A stretch of DNA of 64,000 nt, taken from contig NC_134686.1 of NCBI RefSeq assembly GCF_024713945.1, positions 1,698,001 to 1,762,000 of the forward strand. Direction: 5' to 3'. Of this stretch, positions 35,662 to 48,038 are shown piece by piece. The DNA comes from Dermatophagoides farinae (taxonomy: Eukaryota > Arthropoda > Arachnida > Sarcoptiformes > Pyroglyphidae). The translations under genes were made by a program, and so were the position numbers. Every line of letters starts with the position of its first letter. The stretch's first letter is position 1. Below the pieces are notes generated by a model that was given only the letters and a program-made list of their open reading frames with translations, did not search any database and was not told the origin of the DNA.

Positions 35662-35871
35662 ATGAATCGATTAATTTCAAATCATACACAGCATGTAGAC
35701 AGACGATCAAACGATCAACATGATTATATATTGAAATTAATTGTAAAATTTGTTTGTTTTATTTTTGTTGCTCTGTTGTGTCTGCCATCATTTCTCTATT
35801 CATCATCATCATCATCATCAACATTATTGAACAATTGTTTTCAATGGATGTCAATTGACATTTGTTCTTGA
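35662..35871 (+). CDS. Possible small membrane/secreted protein or first exon
   Basis: An ATG-initiated frame of 69 codons has a charged N-terminus (MNRLISNHTQHVDRRSND), a strong hydrophobic segment (LIVKFVCFIFVALLCLPSFL), a Ser run encoded by a TCA repeat and a short tail. The topology resembles a signal-anchor. It sits in repeat-rich DNA, has no family match and no convincing donor, so it may be chance. Confidence 0.18.
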   Translation: MNRLISNHTQHVDRRSNDQHDYILKLIVKFVCFIFVALLCLPSFLYSSSSSSSTLLNNCFQWMSIDICS

Positions 35872-37010
35872 AAATGATAGGTTTTTGTTGAATATAAGAC
35901 AACTAAACAAACATCTGTATGTGATTTTCATGAATTAAAAAAAAATTGTTTGCATTGTTTTCGAAGAAATGACAGTATTTTTTTTTAACACAGGAAATTC
36001 ATCATTTTTTGTTTGGTTTTTGTGTTCATCATCATCGAATCGAATTGAATCAAATCAAATGTTTTTTTTCCTTTTTTTTCGATATTTAAGCTTAATTATG
36101 ATCCGATCAAGAATTTCTGTTTTCTTTCTTGCCAAAACAAGTAATGTTAATGTGGAATGTCAACTTACAGTGACCAACAGACGTGCACACGCACACACAC
36201 ACAATAATCAATTACCTTGTATATATTTTCTTTATTGTTATTTGGAATTGTTCAATATTGGATCAACAACAGCAGCAGCAGCAAAAAAAAAAAAATGAAA
36301 TCTGGATTGGAGAAAAAAAACGTTCAATTTATTTTTTGTTCATTCTTGGCAATGATTTGACAACATTGAACAATGTGATGGTCAATAAATAATCATACAC
36401 ACACACACACACACACAGGTAGACACACGCACACACACATTAAACACGATGATGATGATGATCATATTTCCATTCAAAAAAAAAAATTGTATTAATTCCA
36501 TTGTGATCAAACAAAGCGTTTTCAATAACTGTTGAAAAACAATTCATTTTGAATTTCAATTTGATAATTCCACTGAAAAAAAAAACAAAAACGAAAACGA
36601 AAACGAAAAATTGAAATTTTTTTGTTCTTTCATTCTGCCCCTCCTTTTATAACTTTACATTAATTTAAATGGTTCTGAAAAAAAAATTTTCGATTGAATT
36701 TTACGACCATCACCATCAGCAGCAGCAGCAGCAGCATTTTTTTGATTCTTGTTTGCATTTTTTTTTATTAAAAAATTTCGAAATTATTTTCATGATGATA
36801 ATAAATCATCTTCATCCAAAAAAAAAAAATTTCATTATTTCTCATCATCTTTGAGATAGAGATCTTATCGTTGATTTTTTTTTTCTCCACACACACATAC
36901 TCATTTATTTTTAATCAATAAATCGATTGAGATCAATCGTCAGATTGGTCCCACGTGTTTACGTGCATGTTTATATGTGTAGGTGTGTTCATTGTGATTT
37001 TTCACATAAG

Positions 37011-37044
<34 letters not shown>

Positions 37045-40000
37045 TACTGTAAAATGGACCAAATGTCAAAATCAGAAACAGAAAAACAAAAAAAATTTCT
37101 GGAACACAACACACAAATCTTTATTATTCAATCAAAAAAAAAAAAATTGTTTGTCTCGTTTGGCTAATTTTGTTTTCCATTCCAACATTCGATTATTATC
37201 CGCCAAAAATGATGATGATGATGATAATAATAATTATCATGTATCTGAAGAATGAAAAAATCCTTTTTTTTCTCATCGTTTTTATCGTCAATGTTATGCC
37301 TAACCTTTGGGCTTGTTTTTCTCAGATCAATTTTTTTTTCATTTCATTTTCATTGACTTGAACATTGTTTTTTTTATGTTCTATCCATATGAATGTATAA
37401 TCTGTGCTCGATATCGCTTGTGTGTGTGTGTGTGTGTGTCTATAAATATACATTTTGTCATCATATTTGGATCGATTATCATTGATCTGTTTATTGCAAA
37501 CAGTTTGTGTGTGTGTGTGTGTGTGTGTGTAAAGTCGCTCCTGAAATTCTTGACTAATTAATTAATTAATTTTTTTAGAATTTCGTAATTGTTCCATAAT
37601 GTTTTGTCCTTTTGTTTTGCATTCGATATATATTGATCATTTATGGTTATAGCAGCAGATTTTTTTTTGTTTGACGATCTAAATATCGCCTGTTAATCGT
37701 ACTGTATACTCAATCTTAATGTTGATCAAGATGTTTTTTTTTCTCAATGAATGTACATATGTGGTGTTTATTAGTTATATATGTAATTAGCAAGAAAAAA
37801 AAACAATCTCGATAGCTATGGTTATGTGGATATATGGGGTTAGTGTTTTTTTTTTTTTTTTTAATGCTTGCTACATAAATGGATGTATTGAATGGATCCA
37901 AATGAATTTAAAATGGATGATGATGGAGAAATTTGCCATTTGTATGAATGAGAAATCATTTTTTTTTTTTGTTTGAATGAAAAAGAGAGTGAGAAAGAGA
38001 AATTGGAATGAAATAAAATAGAGAATTGTAATGTGATTTGTGTGTGTGTGAGAGAAACAGAAAAAGAAGCTTGATAAAGAGAAATCAAGTTACAAATCTT
38101 GTTGTTGTGTTTTGATCTTCAACAATTTCTTCTTCTACGTCTTCGTCTTCGTCATCTTCTCCATAGTTTCATTGGCCAAAATATCTGTTTGTTGTTTAGG
38201 ATGTCAATTTAATTTTTGCCGTTTTCTGTTGTTGTTTTATAGTGAAAAAAAAAAAAAAAAAAATACAATTCGCTTTCGGCAACCATTTACGCACACACAC
38301 ACACACACACACAAAGTGTTATTACGAACATACCATAAAAAAAATGCAACGATGACGACAATTTGAAAATTTTCAGATTTTTTTTTTGTTTTTGTTTTCA
38401 CCATGTTGTGGTAATTGCTTATTTTTTTTTTGTTCTCCAAAAATTGTTATTTACCGTTTTTTGAATTTCGCTACCACCACCACCACCACCATTACCACCA
38501 TACCATTAGCACCATTATTATTGCCTGTGTGTGTGCGGTTTTATTTTCTGCTTTATGATTTTGTTTTTTTGTCGGTTTTTGTTTTTTTCAAAAACAACAA
38601 CAACAACAACAACAACAAAGATGACGATGACACACACACAAAATGGTTGACACATGTGTATCAATGAAAAGACCGGCTCATGATTCATGATTCATATATA
38701 TTGTTAATGGCGCCCACTTTTTGTATAAACAGAAAAAATAAAATAAAGTGAACACTTTCTCTTTTGTGTATGAGACACACACACACACACACACACAGAG
38801 AGAGTGAAAACCTCAAATTGAGACAGTGTCATCAAGTTTTTTGCTTGCTTGCTTGATTTTTTTGTGAACAAATTTGGCCATATAAAATTGTCGTTATTAT
38901 TAATATATCATCATCAATGTAAAGTTTTTTTTTCTTTCTCTCTCTCTCTCTTGCCGATAAAAATTTGAAAATATTTTCATCGTTCGTGACCCAAACATAT
39001 CAAATCGGCAACAACAACAACAACAACAACAACAAAAAATCAAAAATCAAAAAAAAAAACAAAAACCAAATTGGTGATTGACCGACCGACCGTTTTAATG
39101 ATGATTTTTTTTTTATTTTATTTCTCACACAAGTTTTCGACAAATTTTCCTATTAACCGGTGAATATGAATGAATGAATGAATGAATGAATGAATGCAAA
39201 AATCCATCAATTTCAACTGTTTGTTTTTTTTTCCATTTCATTTTACCTGGCTCAGCAGCTTCTTTTTCTTCTTCTTTTTCAGTATTCAATTTGAATTAAA
39301 TCCAAATAGCCAAACGACATGATTTTTTTTTTTTTTTTTTTTGGTGATTCACATATATCCAAGTCGGGTTACTGGTCCGATCGATGAAAGAAAAAAAACT
39401 GTCCAACAGCACTAGCACAGATGATGGTAATGTTTGTGTGTGTGTGTGTGTTTGCATTTTTTAAAGTCTGAATAGAAAAAAAAATCAGTGCATGTGTGGA
39501 TGACCGACCAAAAAAAAAAAAACATCAACATTGGTGATCTGAATTGAAAAAAAAAAATTTTTTGATTTCTATGCCCAATCGGTACTTGAATTTAAATGTC
39601 ATCATCATCATCATCGCCATCATTGATTCTAAATCAGTGATATTTTAGGTTTTTTTTTCCTATCATTTACTGTCCTAATTTTATGTGTTCAATGATGATG
39701 ATGATCTGATTTATTTGTAAACACTTGGTGTGTTATTTCGTTCTTTTGTTCACTGATGCTGCCCAATGATGATGATGGTGATGGTTGTTGTTGTGGTGGT
39801 GTTGATGGTGATGGTGATGGTGATGTTTGGAATTTTTAATCAATTGAATCAAAGAAACCAAAATTGAATTGAATTGAATTAAATTTGAATCAAAAATCTC
39901 TGATTTATTCATCATAATCTTCTTTTTGAATTTTAAATTTTTCTTTCTTTCTTTGATTTTATTATCCTTTTTTTTGTACGATTGTGTTTGTTCGACCTTA

Positions 40001-41215
40001 AATAATAATAAATAAATAAATAAATTTCATTATTATTAATCACCAAATTGAAAATTTAAAGAAAGAAACATTTACCATATGGAATAAATTTGTTTTGACC
40101 ACCACCACCATCATCATTTGCATCTTAATTTTTCAATAATCATCATCAACATTCTTATGATGATTTTTTTTTTCAATTTGTCCTCTAGACAAATGATTAT
40201 CCGTATTTTTTTTTGTAAATCAGTCAATGGAAAAATCCACATTCCTCATGTGTGCGATTGTAGCAAAGTGAAAATATAAAAAAAACAACAACAATCATCA
40301 TTCGCCCATCACCACCATCGAACATCACAAGAAGCATCATTTCGAATGTTTTTTTTTTTAATTTTCTCCACGAGATTAAATTTGTAAAAACATCAAGACA
40401 TATCATATCAATTGTGGATCCATGGAGCGAGAGAAATGGAAGAAGAAAAAAAATTTTTAAATTCAATTCAAAATTAAATTGAATTGAATTGAATCATCTG
40501 TTTGTCTGTTTGTTTGTTTGTTTGCTTGTCTGTTATGTATGCTAAGATTTTCATACATTTCACATTTGTAAATCTTAATCATTCTGACAGTCATTTTTTT
40601 TCATAATTTATTTTTATGAATGTCAATGTTCATCATCGTCATCATCCAAACCATGAAAAACCAAATACAAACAAATGAAAAAATGAAAAAATGAATGAAT
40701 GAATTTTCCAAGTATGACCGGCAATGAACTTTTGTATATTTGACCATCAAATATCATCGGATTATATAATCATCGAGTGAAAAACATTTGTGTTTGTGGT
40801 CATCATTTGTTCATCATCATCGATTCTTTGATTTTATATAATATTCATGTGAATGACCTATGACATTCTTGTGCCAATTAACAATTATATCGACGTTTAG
40901 TATGATACCACTATGATTGGAGTGGAAAAAAAATCTATTAGTGAAAAACTGAAAAAAAACAATCAACTTTTTTTTCTGCAGGTGAAAACACACCTGTTTG
41001 TGTAATAGAAACACTATTATTAGATCAAATCAGATTGTAGATTGTATTTGTTTTCAGCCAATTTGTTGATTTTTTTTCTTCTTCTTCGGTTTCGTAATTG
41101 TAGTTTCAATCCAATAGCATAATAAATCATTGAATGTGATTGGTGATCATCGAATGATTAAATCAATTTTTTTTAAATTTAAACATAAAAAAAATGGTCA
41201 CCTAATCATCATTTG

Positions 41216-41588
41216 ATGATGACAACGAATAATAATAAATCAACAACAATAATTCATGACGACGATCATCATCCATCATTATCGTCATCATCAACATCGA
41301 CACTAGTCTTTGATCATCATAATCAAAAATTAAGTAAAAAAAAAATGTCTTGTCATAATAATTATCGATCATCAACAACGTCATCAATCATTAATGATTA
41401 TGATGATGATATAACAATGAAAAATATTGATCATAATAATCCGTTCCTGTTACATCATCATCATCCTCATTCGCATCCACATCATACGAAATATCGTAAT
41501 AGCCAATATCATCATCATCATCAACATCATCATATCATATGGATGATATTCGTTCATTATATATTACTAATAACATTGACAACAACAA
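41216..41588 (+). CDS. Candidate first coding exon with internal signal/anchor segment
   Basis: An ATG-initiated open frame ends at a textbook donor (ACAACAA|GTAAGTAG) after 124 codons plus one base. Unlike repeat artefacts it has mixed, protein-like codons: DDDHHPSLSSSSTSTLVFDH, KKKMSCHNNYRSSTTSS, MKNIDHNNPFLLHHHHP. It ends in a hydrophobic signal-like stretch, IIWMIFVHYILLITLTTT. The phase (one base carried over) fits the chitin-binding exon at 50881, which begins with two bases completing a codon. It could therefore be the 5' exon, or an alternative one, of the chitin deacetylase gene, with a 9.3-kb intron containing CZIB on the other strand. It could equally be the start of an unrelated gene whose other exons I did not find. 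Confidence 0.4.
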
Positions 41589-44286
41589 GTAAGTAGTGGC
41601 TTGTTTTCTTGTTTTGTTCCAAAATGATGATGATATTGGATTTCTGTTATACGTATGGAAACAATTTGTGATTATTATTTACGAATAAAAAAAAACTTTT
41701 AGCAAGCTCATCATCATCATCATCATCATTTGGTGTTCAATTATAAAAAAAAATTCTTGGACGATCCATCATCATTATCCATGTTAGGAAATAAAAATTA
41801 TTGTTGTTATTGTCGCTAGTAACGGTGATTGAAAAATGATAATAAAAAAAAATGAAAATTTACAAATCTCCGTTTTCAACGATGAACAAAAAAAATTCGC
41901 CAACAAAACAAGTTTCAGTCTTCATGAATCAAATATCATCCAATCGATCCAATGACGATGATGATGATGATGTGTTTTTTTTCATTCCATTATCATTTCA
42001 ATTGGATAAAATTGCGAAATTATTTTCTTCTTCAAATGATAAATTTATACACACACACCATTAATTGATTGACACGTTTCAATTTTGTTTTTTTTTTTTG
42101 AATCATCCAACAATATCAATGTCAAAATTCATTTCGTTTTTTTTTTTTTTTTGAATTAGGTTGTTGTCCATTCGGTTTGTTCGTCATAAACCTGTTGAAC
42201 ATTTGTGTATGTTAGCAACAGGTGGTTCTTTTTTGTTCTGTATTTTTTTTTTTTTGTTTTTTTTTTCACCAAATATTTTATCCCGTAAAATTTTTTAGTT
42301 ATTAACAATCGGTAGCTTACTTCCGAATAAAAAAAAAAAAAATTTTTTTTCTCCACACAATAAATTTTCACGGATTGTTGTTGTTTTTTTTCTCCACACA
42401 ATAAATTTTCACGGTTGTTGTTGTTGTTTGGATTTATTACACACACACACACACACATATATATAGATAGATATATACAGTTTCCATGAAATTATTTCCA
42501 ATGACATGAAATTTTCTTCTTTTTTTTAACATTCGTTTTGTTTTTCTTTTATTTTCTTTCTTGTTTTCCGATGCTTATGATGATGATGATGATGATGATA
42601 ACAACGTTTACTTATCACGTAGCATAAGAAATGAATACAACAACAACAACAACAAAATTCGAATATGTTTTTTTGTTCCAAAAAATGCTTGGATTTTTGT
42701 TGTTGTTGTTGTTGTTGTTGTTGTTGAATATTTTATTATTGTTCATTTTCATTATTATCCACCTTATAAAATATTTATAAGTTGTCTATTCATCCGCATA
42801 CAAAAAGAGATGATTATTACGTGAACAAAAAAATAAAAACAAAATCGGAACCATGCCTTTTAATGTCATTAAATCGTCACCGGATTTTGAATATTCATCC
42901 ACAAAAGAAGCAGAAAATTTTTTTTTTTCACTTGTTGCTGTTGTTCATCATCATACAGGAACAGTGAAAAAAAACCGATGATCATGATGATGATGATGAT
43001 GTTGAAATTTTTTTTTCGTCGTCGTCGTCGATGTTATTGTCTTGAGTTTGAAAATTTTCGTTGATTGGCTAATATTATTGTTCTTCCGTTCATTTTTCAA
43101 CAACAACAACAACAACAACAATCGATAGTTTTTTGTTGTTTGTTATTGTTGTTGTTGTTAATTAAACCATCCATGTCTATCGATATCTATCGATACTTGA
43201 AGAATAAAAAATTTTCGATTGTCCATGTGTAATAGTTCGAAAGTTTGTTTATTTACTTTAGTTCTTCCTGTTTTTTTTTATTTTTGGTTTTCTGTTTCTG
43301 TGTTTACTATTTCAAATTTAATTAATTTTTTTTTATCATTTATTTCGATGTCGATTTTGATGTTGTTGTTGTTGTTGTTGTTGTTGTCGTTGTTCATTAT
43401 TATTATTATTACTGCTGCTGCTGCTGCTGCCATTTTGATTGCCTTTTAGCTATTTATCTCTATTTTTTTCCCTTCATCATCATCATCATCATCATTAACA
43501 TTTTACGTTTGACAAAAAAAAAAATCTCGATTGATTCAATCGTGGCCACATGAGATTTTTGATTGATTTTTTTTTCTTTTGCATTCTCCATTGCATCGAA
43601 TTGCATTGCATTGCATTGAAAAGACTATTTTTTTTTCTTTTGGATAAAATTGTCGCCCATTTTTTTTTTGTTCTCTCAGCAAATATAAAATAATGTCAAC
43701 AATAATGATAATCATAATCGTTTTGTTCGATCTGTACGATATTCATAATCGTATTTGTTGTTTGTATTGGCCAAGAAAAAAATTCACTATTGTTGTATAC
43801 AAACATGACAAACATCAATTATAAATATGGAGATTTTCATTTTCACAGTAGTTGAAAATATAATGATCTTCTTGTTGGTGTGTGTGTGTGTGTGTGTAAA
43901 AATATCTCCAATCTAGATAATAGGCAAAAAAAAAAAGATTTGCACTTGCAATTACAACAACAAAAAGAAGAAATCATGAAAATCTTTGATAATCGCCAAA
44001 TTATCATCATTATCAAATGAACGGTTCGATGAGGATAGAAATGTAAAACGATATTATTATTATGAAGCGAGTTTTTCAATTATTATAAATTTTTAATTGA
44101 TTATAAATAGACAATTCGAAAAAAACAAACGAAAATCAAATTATAATAGATTTTTAATTGTACATATTACATAACATACAAATGAATTTGAATGAACAAA
44201 AATATATCACAGCGAATTGAATGAATTCTTTTCCTGAAAAAAAACTGATGTTTTGTTTTGTTTTGTTTGGTTTTTTTTGTCATCAT
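41589..44286. other. Repeat-rich spacer or intron
   Basis: This holds poly-A/T, ATG tracts (about 42577-42599), GTT tracts (42697-42726), a GTT(n) then GCT(n) tract near 43361-43430, a TG tract at 43878-43898 and the tandem duplication at 42351-42420. No gene was recognised. Confidence 0.5.
42351..42420. repeat. 41-bp tandem duplication
   Basis: The unit CTCCACACAATAAATTTTCACGG occurs at 42351 and again at 42392, each followed by TTGTTG repeats. This is a recent local duplication. Confidence 0.85.
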
Positions 44287-44841
44287 TCATGAATGACATT
44301 CTTTTTTAATCGTTCTAAAACGATATTTAAATGAATAGATACCAACAGAATTATGAGCACGTTCATCATATTCGGCCCAATCTAAATCACGTAGATCGAC
44401 ATCATTAAATTGTTGCCGTTGTTGTTGTTGTTGTTGTTGTTGTTTTTGTTGTTGTTGCCATCGATCAATAGTGGATGATGAATAACAATGAAATGGTCCA
44501 AATGGTATGAATCGTGTTGGATAACAGCCACGACAATCAAATTCACATAATGTTTGAAATGTTGATGAATCTTTTTCACAATATGGACGTATTGATTCAT
44601 TATTATTATTCAGTATAGAAACATTTGATGGACGTGTACATTGTTTACAACGAAATATTAGATTAACAAATGTTTTACCACCCATTAATGGTACTTTATT
44701 CATTGATGAAAATTTCATTAAATCCGTTTCAACATGACAATTATTGCAACGAAAATGCATATGAAATGTATAATCCGTTGGTATGGTTAGATTTGTAACA
44801 TTCTCCAATTGTGCCGATATTTCCAACACTATTACACGCAT
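44287..44841 (-). CDS. CZIB: CXXC motif-containing zinc-binding protein (CZIB/DUF866, C1orf123 family)
   Basis: This is a single-exon 184-residue protein; the family is usually about 160. The match runs the whole length: an N-terminal LEISAQLENVTNL, then FRCNNCH with C32 and C35, VPLMGGKTFVNLIFRCKQC with C65 and C68, then CEFDCRG and a C-terminal DWAEYDERAHNSVGIYSFKY. The two CxxC pairs bind one zinc ion in the known fold. The protein is a small conserved cytosolic zinc protein whose cellular role is poorly defined. The extra length comes mainly from a Gln-rich insertion (residues about 128-143) encoded by GTT/CAA repeats, and from a short basic C-terminal extension. The gene lies on the strand opposite to the flanking candidate exons and may sit inside a large intron of the chitin deacetylase gene. 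Confidence 0.92.
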   Translation of the reverse strand: MRVIVLEISAQLENVTNLTIPTDYTFHMHFRCNNCHVETDLMKFSSMNKVPLMGGKTFVNLIFRCKQCTRPSNVSILNNNNESIRPYCEKDSSTFQTLCEFDCRGCYPTRFIPFGPFHCYSSSTIDRWQQQQKQQQQQQQQRQQFNDVDLRDLDWAEYDERAHNSVGIYSFKYRFRTIKKECHS

Positions 44842-47800
44842 TTTCGTTATTTTTTTTTGTCTTGTTTGAAATTTTTCTTTAGTTGCAAATTAGAAACAAA
44901 AAAAAAAAAAATGAATAAATGGATGTTGTCCACTGCTGCTGCTGATATAGAACACTCTGTTGTATGATGTTTTTTTCTTTTGGCTTTAAAATCACTTATA
45001 ATTTGTTGGTTGTTTTTTTTATTCCATTCAAATACGATAAAAACATTGATGATAAACGAAAAATTTATGATGATTCGAGCATCAGAGAGAGAGAGAGAGA
45101 GAGAGAGAACAAAAATTTCACGTCGTCAGCATTTAAAAAAACACACACAGACGATGAAAGCACTGAACGCACCCACAAATACCGTTATAAAATGGCCACG
45201 TGTTTATTTTCATATTGCGACAATTTTATTTTAATGAAACAAAATTTTTATTAAAATTGAATAATGATAATCATCATCGGTCACTTATTCAATTTTACAT
45301 AATTTTTTCAATGATTGCGTTAAATTAAAAATCATTTCTGACCCAATATAAAAATGAATGTAAAATTTTCTCAGAAAAAATTCTTTATTTGAATAAAAAT
45401 TTCAAAAAAAAATTGATTGAATTGGATGATTGATGATCCCAACACACGAGGCAATGATGAAACATGTAAAGAATGAAAAAAAACAGAGAGAGAGAGAGAA
45501 CGATTTGACAACTTTATCAACAAACTAATCAAATGAATTTGTCCATTGTTTTTTTTTTCATTCGATTTCGAATTTGATTTATAAAATCAAAAATGGAACA
45601 ATTTTTTTTCTCTGCCCTCCTCCTCCTCCTAGTTCTCCTTGACAAGTTGCAATGATTTTTTTTTGTTTCAATTTCAATCACAAAAATTTAAATGTTTATA
45701 TATATATTGTATATATATATGCAAATTAATTCAAAAACGAAAAACATCATTTGTTTGTCTCAAAATAATCAATCCATCAATTGATACAGCCCAATTGCCA
45801 CATTTCATTCACACAAAATGGGATCGTATCCAATGTTGATGGTTTGATTATTATCATTTTTTTTTCATTTGATGATGATTAATTTTTCCATTAATTTTTC
45901 TTGTTACATCCATTGTTTTTTTTGTTGTTGTTGTTGATCTTTGTTTACCTGAAAATGAAAACCAGATTTAATTTTGTCATCCAAATAAATCCTGGAGAAA
46001 AAATTTCATTCCACAAGGTGTGAATGTTGGTTGGTTGATTCGGTTCGATTGTTGTCCTCTGTTATTCGATTATTTTTGGATCCATCTTTTTTTTCTTGTT
46101 TGTTTTCGTTTTTGTTTGTTTGCTGTGTGTCTACGCTATTATTGGATACATTTCCAATCACCATCATCAATCCATTAATCATAATCGTAATTTAAAACAA
46201 ACAAACAGCAGCGGCAGCATTGCAGCAATTTTAACACATGTTGTCATTGTTGTTTGTTTCTATTTTATTGTTTTTTTTCCATCTTTTGTGTTAAATCCAA
46301 TTTACATTTTTTTTTGTTGCTTTTGAATAATGAGAAAAATTCGATTCATCAAATATATCGAGATCTATTGTTTGAAACAAGACACACACACACTGTGTTT
46401 TTTTCATGTAATTGAGTTCAAGTTTTTTGAATTTGTTTTTTTTTTCATTTTCTAAATTTACATTCAATCAATCATCGTCATCATTCGTTAGAAAATTTCA
46501 ACCAATTGATGACAAATTCGGCCATAGATTATCATTATCGCTTGTTTCGTTGTCATTTTTTTTGTCTGACCACAGGCGTTTCCGGATCGGCTATTTTTTC
46601 TTATTTATCGCCTGTCTTTATATAGAAATTCATGAATAAAAAAAATCACATCATCGTGATAATAATAATCAATACAAATGATGATGATTCCATTTATGAA
46701 TTTAATTGCATCGAATTTCATTGATTCATTGATTATATCGTTGTTGTTGTTGTTGTTTTGGATTTTATTCCATTACTTTTTTCCAAGACAAATATGGCCA
46801 CATTTATATATTATGATCATCATGTTGATGAATAAAAATCAAAACACATTTTCATTCGTCTGGTGCGATTGATTATAATCAATCGCCTATTGATTATGGT
46901 GGATAGATGATGGATTGAACGAGTTAATTAATGATTGATATATCAATCACAATGTGTTTTCGTCCATAAAATTAGCCATGAAAATTTTTCACGATCTTGT
47001 TGCTCGATGATGATGATGATGATGATGATGATTTCTGTTGTCATTCATTCATTTATCTTATGATTGAATTTTTCGCATTTTTTTTCTGACAGATTTGCAT
47101 CACTGACAAGGTTATCGTTTCTCAAAAAAAAAATCCTCACGATGACAATGATAATCTCTGTCATGAACATGAATTTTTGTTGTTGTTTTTTTTTTACTTT
47201 CAGAAATATTGACATTGACCATTAGTGTGAAATTAGTCAAATCAAAAAAAGTGTCACCAATTTTCGTGTATGTGTGTGTTTGTTTTTCAGAGCAGAAGAA
47301 AAAAATCAATTTCGTAATATGAAAAGAAAAAATATATGGAACATGAATATTTAAATTGAAATTTCGAATAAAGAAGAAAAAAAATATGTAAAACACACAC
47401 ACCTCAATAATCCGTTGTATTCATTCATCCACAATCACACTAACAATCTGGACAATCTGCATAATTCCATAATTTGTGTCCAAATATAATGTATTTATTT
47501 CCACACACTAAATCACCATCTCTTATTTTATCATAAAAAAAATGAAGATGAACCCATTTTAATTATCATGGATGAAAATGATGATCATCATCATGATGCT
47601 ATCAATAAAATTAACATTTTTTTTACGATGTGTGCGCGCATTAGAAATGATTTAGATTTGTATTGATTATAATAATGGCAATATAATGATGATGATCATC
47701 ATCCATGAGAATGATGATGAAATTAATGCTACACAACAGGCGATGATTTATTTTCTTCGTTTCTGTTTTATATTACTTTGAACGAAATGAAATGGAGATA

Positions 47801-47971
47801 ACAACAACAACAACAACAACAACGAAAAATATGCCCGGAATAAACAAATTGATTGTTGTATTTTGATTTGAATAAAAACAAAACGATGCAATGTGTATGT
47901 TGTAATGATTTGTTTATCGATGTGTTATCTTTATATATAGATAAATATCCACTACCACTACGACACGTGCA
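44842..47971. other. CZIB upstream region and spacer
   Basis: This holds the CZIB 5' flank, GA tracts (about 45084-45108, 45485-45500), TATATA near 45699-45720 and various short tracts. No further gene was supported; the small frames at 46096-46326 and 46678-46872 are hydrophobic but have no recognisable domain. Confidence 0.45.
47932..47938 (+). promoter_or_regulatory. Possible TATA element for the 47972 exon
   Basis: TATATA lies about 40 bp upstream of the ATG at 47972. If used, it would leave a very short 5' UTR. The assignment is weak. Confidence 0.25.
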
Positions 47972-48038
47972 ATGAAATTTTATTTTTTCGTTTGTTTGCT
48001 AATTTGTTGCTGTGTTTTTCATCATAATCACATTGGTG
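47972..48038 (+). CDS. Candidate signal-peptide exon of the chitin deacetylase gene
   Basis: The ATG opens a classical signal peptide (MKFYFFVCLLICCCVFHHNH) and then meets GGTG|GTAATA. Either the GT at 48036 or the one at 48039 leaves one base of a codon, exactly what the chitin-binding exon at 50881 needs (its first two bases, GA, complete Gly). The spliced junction would read HIGG-LIPQIVVCDQQ. The intron would be 2.84 kb. The competing candidate at 41216-41588 has a better donor, so alternative first exons are possible. Confidence 0.42.

Larger units (their letters stand above)
30716..41215. other. Long repeat-rich stretch without recognised genes
   Basis: About 10.5 kb of poly-A/T, TG/CA tracts (32220-32248, about 32535-32558, 32760-32782, 36396-36418, 37018-37041, 37419-37438, 37506-37530, 38291-38312, 38773-38797) and many ATG/ATC tracts, for example 33409-33437, 33703-33728 and 34138-34172. 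The long open frame at 33784-34302 is mainly Asp/Ser runs from GAT/TCA repeats and is not credible. A hairpin (31434-31476) and one possible small membrane-protein frame (35662-35871) are listed separately. Confidence 0.5.
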
